From Sulfurospirillum sp. (GTDB lineage Bacteria; Campylobacterota; Campylobacteria; Campylobacterales; QNZT01), in contig QNZT01000189.1 of assembly GCA_003978455.1 (NCBI GenBank), positions 1-12,414 of the forward strand: 12,414 nucleotides of DNA, written 5' to 3'. The notes under the pieces are model-generated. The model did no database searches and was not told the DNA's origin. It was given only the letters and a program-made list of their open reading frames with translations. Positions 7,357 to 12,414 of the stretch are shown piece by piece. The position numbers and the translations under genes are program-made. Each line of letters begins with the position of its first letter. Position 1 is the stretch's first letter.

Positions 7357-8145
7357 CTAAAATCCGTAAGAGAGTGTCGTCAGAAAATATCCTGCTTTAC
7401 GATGCTCTTCAAACGCTTTGGTAAACCCTTCCATCGAGTCTCTGAAACTGAGTTTCTGATGCAAAGAGGAAGGTTTTTGACTAAAAACAACAACCCATTT
7501 TCCGATACCGTATGCCATAGAGGTGATAATATACCCCTCTCTCCACATCTCTTCGATCCGCGAAACGATTTTTGAAAAGTAGCCGCGAGAACTGAAACTC
7601 TGCCTGCCCAGTCTCGGATCTTTGCTAAACAGACAGACCCATTTGAGTTCGCCCTGCTCCACATCGGTCACTTTCAGCCCCTGCTTCCAGCGCCCTTTGA
7701 TCACAGGCTCCATCTGAGACCAGTTTTTTTTGGTATTGTAGGACTGCGCGCTGTAGCGTGTGCCTTTGGCAAAGATACCGACCCATTTTCCCAGCGCATA
7801 CTCCAGATCTACCAGATAGTATCCCTCTTTCCAGTTTCGGATGATGATGGGACGAAAATGTTTCCACCGCCCTGCACTCTCAAAGCGTTCATCAGTGAAA
7901 CCGCTGTTTTTGGTAAAAACTCCGAGCCACTTGCCGTTGCCGTACTTCAAAGCGGTGATGTCATATCCGGCTTTCCAGTTTTTGCGTACGATCTTGCGAA
8001 ACGCCTCCCAGAACAGCGTCGATTCGATCTTCTGATCGGTATATGTGATGGCTTTGTCTTTGTTAAAAATACCGATCCATTTGCTGTGCCCCTCATACGC
8101 AAAAAGCGGTAAAGCCAAAAAAAATATTATAAGTAAAAGTTTCAT
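7357..8145 (-). CDS. exported DUF7477-like repeat protein (paralogue C)
   Basis: First gene of the minus-strand trio; 262 residues, the same length as paralogue A. A 16-residue signal peptide (MKLLLIIFFLALPLFA) precedes YEGHSKW, closely matching the FEGYNKW junction of A. Five repeats fill the mature protein (21-70, with a 2-residue insertion; then 71-118, 119-166, 167-214, 215-262). Repeat 3, opening GKWVGIFAKGTRYSAQSY, is close to a family consensus and resembles repeat 4 of A, showing the genes arose by duplication. No lipobox, membrane anchor or catalytic motif is seen beyond the signal peptide. Its leader is AT-rich with only a weak GGGA ribosome-binding site. The promoter probably lies in the 135-bp divergent gap shared with the CAP lipoprotein gene. 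Confidence 0.86.
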   Translation of the reverse strand: MKLLLIIFFLALPLFAYEGHSKWIGIFNKDKAITYTDQKIESTLFWEAFRKIVRKNWKAGYDITALKYGNGKWLGVFTKNSGFTDERFESAGRWKHFRPIIIRNWKEGYYLVDLEYALGKWVGIFAKGTRYSAQSYNTKKNWSQMEPVIKGRWKQGLKVTDVEQGELKWVCLFSKDPRLGRQSFSSRGYFSKIVSRIEEMWREGYIITSMAYGIGKWVVVFSQKPSSLHQKLSFRDSMEGFTKAFEEHRKAGYFLTTLSYGF

Positions 8146-8166
8146 GAAGATCCCGATTTTATATAA

Positions 8167-8179
8167 TTATTACTAATAA
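8167..8179. promoter_or_regulatory. 13-bp AT-rich palindrome in the divergent intergenic region
   Basis: TTATTACTAATAA is a perfect inverted repeat of 6 bp around one central base. It sits just upstream of the paralogue C start and could be an operator. In AT-rich DNA it could also arise by chance. Confidence 0.3.
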
Positions 8180-8180
8180 A

Positions 8181-8186
8181 ACTATA
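8181..8186 (-). promoter_or_regulatory. candidate -10 for the repeat-protein trio
   Basis: TATAGT on the minus strand, 35 bp before the paralogue C ATG. The surrounding sequence is AT-rich and offers alternatives (for example TATATA near 8160), and no -35 is evident, so this is a weak call. Confidence 0.25.
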
Positions 8187-8244
8187 CTACTCCTGTGCTT
8201 TGAATTTGCTTTATCCGCTGCTTTATATTTCATTAACACTCTGC

Positions 8245-8253
8245 TGATATAAT
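8245..8253 (+). promoter_or_regulatory. extended -10 promoter of the CAP lipoprotein gene
   Basis: TGATATAAT is a perfect extended -10 (TGn plus TATAAT), 27 bp before the ATG, with AAGGAA (8269-8274) as ribosome-binding site. The same place also partly fits a sigma-28 promoter: GCTGATAT at 8243-8250 against GCCGATAA, with TATATTTC at 8224-8231 at the right 11-bp spacing against TAAAGTTT. The housekeeping reading is the better match. Confidence 0.55.
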
Positions 8254-8280
8254 CAACTTATCCAAAATAAGGAACAGAAT

Positions 8281-9288
8281 ATGAAACAGATCACAGGCGT
8301 TGTACTGATACTTTTTCTTGTCGGATGCGGCGCGACAGACAAAAAGAGCCAGCCTCCGGTACAAACCGAATCTCCCTCCACCCAGAGACCCTCAGTCAAT
8401 CCCCCGGCAACACAAAACAACACTCCCCGGCCAGAGACGAACACCCTCCAGCCAGAGACAAAAACTCTCCAGCCAGAGACAAACATCTCTCAGTCAGAAG
8501 AGAAAACGATCTATCTCTGTAGCAATACCCTCAGCGATGAAAACAGTTTTACCGACACCTATATCCAGCATTCCACTGACGATACAGACTGGTCGGTTTC
8601 AAAATACAACCTCCTCAAAACGGAAGATATCGAAAAGGCTTTCAATAGAGCAAGAGCAAATGACCCTACCGTAACAAAACCGATGATCCTGCCGCCGCAA
8701 AATATCTGGGACAACTACACTGAGAGTGAAAAAGTACTCTACCTTGTCAATAAAGAGCGTTGCGACAGGGGACTTCGCCCCTTTGAGGGTATCGACCCGA
8801 AAATCAAATCCGAAGCACAAAACTACGCAACTTATCTGAAAAACCATCCTGATCAATATGCACACAATCCTCATGAAGCCGACGGCAGAACACCCTGGCA
8901 GCGTATGGCACAGGATGCGGGTGTCATCGTCAATCAAAATGCAGACTTTTTTCAATATGGTGAAAATATCGCATCACTTTCCATCGGCTCTACAGGCAAT
9001 GCTTTTCCACGTATCTATGAGAGTGAAGCGAGAGCGGTTTACGGCTGGATGTATCAGGACAAAGGGGAGTCATACGGACACCGCAACTTCCTCATGGCAA
9101 AAGGTCTGCAAGAAAATTCAGGTCTGAAACATATGGAAGGCTTGATCGGCATTGGCAAAACAACCCGTCAGTATCAGGATGGAGGCTACTACTGGACACA
9201 GGATATCCTCGTGATGGACAGTTTCGATCCGCGCAGTAGCTGGAACAATGATCTGGCATCGGTAAAACGTATAGAACTATACCGTTAA
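8281..9288 (+). CDS. CAP (SCP/PR-1) domain lipoprotein
   Basis: The protein has 335 residues. A lipoprotein signal ends in LVGC with C16 as the lipidated residue, so it should be anchored to a membrane, probably the outer one. A Pro/Thr/Gln-rich linker (about 20-75) carries three 7-residue PETxTLQ-type repeats. A middle segment without a recognised motif spans about 76-140. The CAP domain covers about 145-313: LVNKER (155-160), YAHNPH (193-198), GENIAS (227-232), GHRNFLM (266-272) and GIGKT (290-294). H195 and H267 fit the paired histidines of the CAP cavity. Bacterial CAP proteins have mostly unknown roles, including cell-surface binding. The gene diverges from the DUF7477-like trio and faces the flagellar operon. 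It has its own extended -10 and AAGGAA site. The start is fixed by the lipobox distance. Confidence 0.9.
   Translation: MKQITGVVLILFLVGCGATDKKSQPPVQTESPSTQRPSVNPPATQNNTPRPETNTLQPETKTLQPETNISQSEEKTIYLCSNTLSDENSFTDTYIQHSTDDTDWSVSKYNLLKTEDIEKAFNRARANDPTVTKPMILPPQNIWDNYTESEKVLYLVNKERCDRGLRPFEGIDPKIKSEAQNYATYLKNHPDQYAHNPHEADGRTPWQRMAQDAGVIVNQNADFFQYGENIASLSIGSTGNAFPRIYESEARAVYGWMYQDKGESYGHRNFLMAKGLQENSGLKHMEGLIGIGKTTRQYQDGGYYWTQDILVMDSFDPRSSWNNDLASVKRIELYR
8431..8493 (+). repeat. 21-bp in-frame tandem repeat (3 units) in the lipoprotein linker
   Basis: Three 21-bp units beginning CCAGAGAC start at 8431, 8452 and 8473. They encode PETNTLQ, PETKTLQ and PETNISQ. The units differ at a few bases, so the array is older than the 14-bp array at the window start. 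Being a multiple of three, copy changes would only alter the length of the spacer between lipid anchor and CAP domain. Confidence 0.9.
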
Positions 9289-9289
9289 G

Positions 9290-9316
9290 GCCGTTAATCG
9301 GCAAAAAACTTTTTTT
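9290..9316 (+). terminator. weak intrinsic terminator after the CAP lipoprotein gene
   Basis: GCCG (9290-9293), a 5-base loop TTAAT and CGGC (9299-9302) form a short GC hairpin. A6, C and a run of seven T (9310-9316) follow. The stem is only 4 bp and the A-run separates it from the T-run, so efficiency is doubtful. Its position one base after the stop codon supports the call. Confidence 0.45.
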
Positions 9317-9338
9317 CTGAACTATTTGGTACTCTTTA

Positions 9339-9354
9339 TGGCACACTACTTGCT
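9339..9354 (+). promoter_or_regulatory. sigma-54 (RpoN) promoter of the fliA operon
   Basis: TGGCACACTACTTGCT fits the sigma-54 consensus TGGCAC-R-N4-TTGCW at every defined position, with GG (9340-9341) and GC (9352-9353) exactly 10 bp apart. Transcription would start near 9365 and give a leader of about 80 nt before the TTG start of the first gene. In Campylobacterota RpoN with FlgR drives the middle class of flagellar genes, so the site fits the flagellar operon that follows. Confidence 0.85.
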
Positions 9355-9392
9355 TTACTTCCGGTGAGAAACAGCAGTGTGTCTCTAAGGCA

Positions 9393-9398
9393 TATAAT
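9393..9398 (+). promoter_or_regulatory. candidate sigma-70 -10 before the fliA operon
   Basis: A perfect TATAAT lies 50 bp before the TTG start, downstream of the sigma-54 site. There is no recognisable -35 or TGn. It could give basal, RpoN-independent expression of the operon. Confidence 0.35.
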
Positions 9399-9435
9399 AG
9401 ATGATTTTTAGTAAAATTTAATATATTCCATCAAT

Positions 9436-9442
9436 AAAGGAA
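9436..9442 (+). promoter_or_regulatory. ribosome-binding site that fixes a TTG start
   Basis: AAAGGAA ends five bases before TTG at 9448. The nearby TTG at 9444 is in another frame and stops after a few codons, and no ATG in the right frame lies upstream, so TTG at 9448 is the most likely start. Confidence 0.7.
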
Positions 9443-9447
9443 ATTGT

Positions 9448-9765
9448 TTGAGAAGTGAAAACTACGTGGCATTTTTTACAGTCAGCGGATTTTTCATCGG
9501 TCTCATCTTTTCCGCGATAAAATTTGATGCGATAGAAAATATTATTTTCTACACTATATCTATCACACTGTTTTTCTACCTGTTTATCCATGTGATACTG
9601 ATCTTTTATCTGCGTGAGACGGAGAAAGAAATCACTTTTTTTCAAAAAGATGATTTTGAAGCCGTCTGCAATCTACAGATAGCAGATATCAAAAAGCGTG
9701 AGCGAAAAATCAGCTCAATGCTCAAAAGTATTCATGGTGACGATTTACCAAAAGAAGGAGTATAG
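9448..9765 (+). CDS. small two-helix inner-membrane protein of the flagellar operon (Cj0062c/HP1033-position)
   Basis: The protein has 105 residues and starts with TTG. Two hydrophobic segments (about 6-24 and 31-55) form a membrane hairpin, followed by a charged cytoplasmic tail (56-105) with FFQKDDF near 64-70 and a basic IKKRERKI stretch. It occupies the slot directly before fliA, where Campylobacter and Helicobacter carry a small membrane protein of similar size. Orthology is inferred from place and architecture, and the biochemical role is unknown. It is the first gene after the sigma-54 promoter, which suggests a flagellar role. Its stop TAG shares one base with the GTG that probably starts fliA. 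Confidence 0.8.
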   Translation: MRSENYVAFFTVSGFFIGLIFSAIKFDAIENIIFYTISITLFFYLFIHVILIFYLRETEKEITFFQKDDFEAVCNLQIADIKKRERKISSMLKSIHGDDLPKEGV

Positions 9766-10460
9766 TGTCGATGAGTTGTAATACTACAGTTAAGAACAAA
9801 TACAAAGAGAGTAACGATATGGTCTTGCAGTATCTTCCCGCAGTACGTGCGATGGCATTTCGTCTCAAAGAGCGCCTGCCGGCATCGGTCGATGTCAATG
9901 ATCTGATTTCTATAGGTTTGGAAGAGATGGTCAAACTCTCCCGCCGGTATGATATCAGCCAAAACGACTCCTTCTGGGGATACGCCAAAAAACGTGTGTA
10001 CGGTTCGATGCTCGACTACCTGCGAAGTCTCGATGTCATCAGCCGTAACAACCGCCGTCTGGTCAAGGCGATCGATGTAGAGATAGGCAAACATCTGAGT
10101 GAACATGCCAGTGAACCGGACGACCACACCCTGGCAAAAAGACTCGGAGAGAGTGTTCAGAAGATACGTGAAGCCAAAGCGGCATCACAAATCTCCACCA
10201 ATGTACCGCTCAATGAGCAGATCATCTCGGGACACATCGAAAATCATGTCGAAAAGAAGATTGAAGAGGATCAGATGATCGAAGCGGTCAAATCGATTTT
10301 AACCACACTTACAGCGAGAGAGCAGACGATCATCGAACTCTACTATTTTGAAGAGCTCAACCTCAAAGAGATCAGTATGATCCTGGAAATCAGTGAATCA
10401 CGTATCTCGCAACTCCATAAAAAACTGATGCTACAACTCAGGGAGCGATTGGTAGAGTAG
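9765..10460 (+). CDS. fliA: flagellar sigma factor FliA (sigma-28)
   Basis: FliA directs RNA polymerase to late flagellar genes such as flagellin. The 231-residue protein has region 2 (about 20-90, with FWGYAKKRVYGSMLDYLRSLD carrying the -10-recognition helix), region 3 (about 95-145) and region 4 (about 181-226, with LNLKEISMILEISESRISQLHKK as the -35-binding HTH). The start is uncertain: GTG at 9765 overlaps the upstream stop by one base, four bases after AAGGAG, while ATG at 9771 lies ten bases after it. The two products differ by two residues. The stop abuts the fliM ATG (TAGATG), so fliA and fliM are coupled. The anti-sigma factor FlgM is not in the window. Confidence 0.96.
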   Translation: MSMSCNTTVKNKYKESNDMVLQYLPAVRAMAFRLKERLPASVDVNDLISIGLEEMVKLSRRYDISQNDSFWGYAKKRVYGSMLDYLRSLDVISRNNRRLVKAIDVEIGKHLSEHASEPDDHTLAKRLGESVQKIREAKAASQISTNVPLNEQIISGHIENHVEKKIEEDQMIEAVKSILTTLTAREQTIIELYYFEELNLKEISMILEISESRISQLHKKLMLQLRERLVE

Positions 10461-11534
10461 ATGGCAGATATATTAAGTCAGGATGAGATCGATGCTCTTT
10501 TAGAAGTAGTAGATGGTGGGGATGAGGAGACGATCCCTGCTGCCGCACCTGCCGGAGAACCTGAAAGCCGTCAGGTCATGCTCTATGACTTCAAACGACC
10601 CAACCGTGTTTCAAAAGAGCAACTACGCGCCATCAAGGGTATTCATGACAAAATGGCACGTAACCTCTCCTCTCATGTCTCAACCATCATGCGCTCCATC
10701 ATCGAAATCCAGTTGCAGTCCGTCGATCAGATGACCTACGGCGAATTTCTGATGTCCCTGCCAAGCCCTACCAGTTTTAATATCTTCTCCCTCAAACCGC
10801 TTGACGGTAGCGGTGTTCTGGAGATGAACCCCTCCATCGCATTTCCGATGATCGACAGGATTTTAGGAGGACAGGGAGAGGCGTACGATATCGAACGGGA
10901 ACTGACAGATATCGAGTCCAATATCCTCGATACGGTGCTTCGCGTCGTGATGCAGAAACTCAAAGAGGGCTGGAGTTCCATCATAGAACTCTATCCGATT
11001 ATCACCTCCAAAGAGTCCAGCCCCAATGTCGTCCAGATCGTTGCACAAAACGAGATCGTCATCATGGTCGTACTGGAAATGACCATCGGTGAAACCAGCG
11101 GCATGATCAACATCGCCTACCCTGTGATCTTTCTGGAGTCTATCCTCTCCAAACTGGCGAACAAAGATATCATGCTCGGTGAAGCAAGTGCCAAAAAGAG
11201 TCGAAACGCCGAACTCAAAGAGCTGGTCAAACGGGCAAACATCACACTCGAAGCATTGCTTGGCAATTCACGTATCACCATCAAACAACTGATGGAGCTC
11301 GAAAAAGGGGATGTGATCAAACTCGACACCCCCGCCGGTGATAAAGCAACTATAGCCATCGACGACAAAGAGGTTTTCGAAGCCAAAATCGGTATCCACC
11401 GTCACCACAAAACGATGAAAGTCACGTCGGTTATCAAAAACGATAAGGATGAGATCAAAGAGGTTCTCAAAAAATTTGAAGAGAAGAAACGAGCGAAACT
11501 GGAGAAATTAATCAAAGAGGTAATCAATGAATGA
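10461..11534 (+). CDS. fliM: flagellar motor switch protein FliM
   Basis: FliM is the middle C-ring component. It binds phospho-CheY and FliG and sets rotation direction. The 357 residues begin with the CheY-binding peptide DILSQDEIDALL (3-14). A linker follows to about 45, then the CheC-like middle domain (about 46-235) with the GGQG FliG-contact motif (136-139, in ILGGQGE) and a C-terminal SpoA domain (about 262-330). A lysine-rich tail (336-353) follows. The ATG directly follows the fliA stop, and the gene overlaps fliY by 8 bp. Length and motifs are normal for the family. Confidence 0.97.
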   Translation: MADILSQDEIDALLEVVDGGDEETIPAAAPAGEPESRQVMLYDFKRPNRVSKEQLRAIKGIHDKMARNLSSHVSTIMRSIIEIQLQSVDQMTYGEFLMSLPSPTSFNIFSLKPLDGSGVLEMNPSIAFPMIDRILGGQGEAYDIERELTDIESNILDTVLRVVMQKLKEGWSSIIELYPIITSKESSPNVVQIVAQNEIVIMVVLEMTIGETSGMINIAYPVIFLESILSKLANKDIMLGEASAKKSRNAELKELVKRANITLEALLGNSRITIKQLMELEKGDVIKLDTPAGDKATIAIDDKEVFEAKIGIHRHHKTMKVTSVIKNDKDEIKEVLKKFEEKKRAKLEKLIKEVINE

Positions 11535-12390
11535 GTTTATTAAACTTCTGAAACAAGAGAGTGCTTCGGTCATCGAAGGTCTGACGGGACACAATACCGC
11601 ACTCAACCTGCAAAATGAGCGCAAAATCGATCCCCAAACTGCGCTGATAATCCCCTGCGCGGCTGCACATATCACATCCGGTGACAGCAAACTACTACTG
11701 AGTATGGAAGTAAAACTCGCTACTGCACTCGGAGATCTAATGTTAGGCGGTGAAGGGGAAGCACTCGAAGATATGAGCGACGATGATCTCGATGCGACCA
11801 AAGAGATCATCTCCAATATCTTCGGAGCACTCTCCACGACCCTCTCCGCCCAGCCGGATCTTCCTGATCTCAGTTTCAACGTCGATGATATCATATTTTA
11901 TGCAGAAGAGTATCCGGATATCTCCTCTTTTGAACAACTATACGATATCGATTTTTCCGTTGCTTCCGCATCCGGCACCATGCAAGTGGCTGTCGATAAA
12001 TCATTTATCGCACATTTTGAGAAGAGTGAGACAGAAGAGACAAAAGAGGTAGAAGAGCAAACAAATACAGAGGAAGAGAGATCTATACCCGACCAGCAAC
12101 CCTCTGAAGGAAAGCTGAGTGAGGAGGAGATAAAAAATTTCTCACTCATCATGGATGTGGAACTCCCCGTGCGGGTACGTATCGGTACCAAAACCGTCTT
12201 GCTCAAAGATGTGCTCAATATGGACATAGGTTCGGTCGTCGAACTCGACCAACTCGCCAACGAACCGCTCGATGTCCTCGTCGGTGACAAGATCATCGCA
12301 AAAGGGGAAGTGGTGATCGTGGACGGTAACTTCGGTATCCAGATCACGGAGATCGGCACACAAAGAGAACGGCTTTCACAGATCAGATAG
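11527..12390 (+). CDS. fliY: flagellar motor switch protein FliY (CheC-like/FliN fusion)
   Basis: FliY combines a CheC-like domain (about 1-160) with a C-terminal SpoA/FliN domain (about 206-280, MDVELPVRVRIG to GNFGIQITEI). An acidic Glu/Thr-rich linker (165-203) joins them. It replaces or supplements FliN in the C-ring of many Campylobacterota and Firmicutes. The CheC phosphatase signature D/S-x3-E-x2-N is imperfect here: D89-x3-E93 is present but the Asn is at 97, one residue too far, and no second copy is seen. CheY-P phosphatase activity is therefore doubtful. The 287-residue length is normal for the group. The ATG lies inside the fliM end (ATGAATGA, 8-bp overlap). The 24 bp after the stop are T-rich with no clear hairpin. 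Confidence 0.95.
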   Translation: MNEFIKLLKQESASVIEGLTGHNTALNLQNERKIDPQTALIIPCAAAHITSGDSKLLLSMEVKLATALGDLMLGGEGEALEDMSDDDLDATKEIISNIFGALSTTLSAQPDLPDLSFNVDDIIFYAEEYPDISSFEQLYDIDFSVASASGTMQVAVDKSFIAHFEKSETEETKEVEEQTNTEEERSIPDQQPSEGKLSEEEIKNFSLIMDVELPVRVRIGTKTVLLKDVLNMDIGSVVELDQLANEPLDVLVGDKIIAKGEVVIVDGNFGIQITEIGTQRERLSQIR

Positions 12391-12414
12391 CACTTTTTTC
12401 TTTAAACTCTTTTT

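Noticed and set aside
8195..8210. Possible sigma-54 promoter upstream of the CAP lipoprotein gene
   Set aside because: TTGCT is present but the required GG at the -24 element is TG, and a better extended -10 lies between it and the gene.
8211..8218. Sigma-28-like GCGGATAA on the minus strand upstream of paralogue C
   Set aside because: The -10 half fits 7 of 8 positions, but the sequence 11 bp upstream does not resemble TAAAGTTT.
8253..8486. Minus-strand open frame with repeated FVSGWRV-like units
   Set aside because: The apparent protein repeat is only the complement of the 21-bp repeat in the lipoprotein linker; it overlaps the lipoprotein signal sequence and has no start context.
12391..12414. 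Terminator after fliY
   Set aside because: T-rich sequence is present, but no hairpin can be drawn before the window ends.

Overview
The window looks like chromosomal DNA of a free-living Campylobacterota (Epsilonproteobacteria) bacterium, probably a relative of Sulfurovum or Sulfurimonas. The reason is gene order: an aminofutalosine-deaminase-type amidohydrolase divergent from aroQ, then an M24 peptidase, folK, flhF, flhG, a small two-helix membrane protein, fliA, fliM and fliY. From memory this is the order around Cj0067-Cj0059c in Campylobacter jejuni and HP1038-HP1030 in Helicobacter pylori. The genus is an inference from protein character and moderate G+C; no rRNA gene is present to settle it.

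Layout. Positions 1-76 hold a perfect 14-bp tandem array, cut by the window edge, that begins inside the last codons of the minus-strand deaminase gene (63-1280). From 1347 to 5768 a tightly packed plus-strand operon runs aroQ, pepQ, folK, flhF, flhG and a 71-residue protein that resembles sigma-70 region 4 alone. From 5740 to 8145 three minus-strand paralogues encode exported proteins. Each is a signal peptide followed by five repeats of about 48 residues of the DUF7477 type. Divergent from them, at 8281-9288, is a lipoprotein with a C-terminal CAP (SCP/PR-1) domain and a short tandem repeat in its linker. A weak terminator (9290-9316) and a consensus-perfect sigma-54 promoter (9339-9354) precede the second flagellar operon: the small membrane protein (TTG start), fliA, fliM and fliY, ending at 12390.

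How it works together. FlhF and FlhG set the position and number of polar flagella. FliA is the late flagellar sigma factor. FliM and FliY belong to the switch complex (C-ring). AroQ and FolK feed chorismate and folate synthesis, and the deaminase serves the futalosine route to menaquinone. The minus-strand repeat-protein genes plus the CAP lipoprotein gene form an accessory block of about 3.5 kb that splits what is normally a continuous flagellar gene string. Downstream of the block, the fliA operon has its own sigma-54 promoter.

Most noteworthy: the stand-alone region-4 protein beside the genes that control flagellar sigma output; the three-gene family of exported DUF7477-like repeat proteins; and the sigma-54 promoter placed at the junction. 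No tRNA, rRNA, CRISPR array, transposase or integrase was seen.
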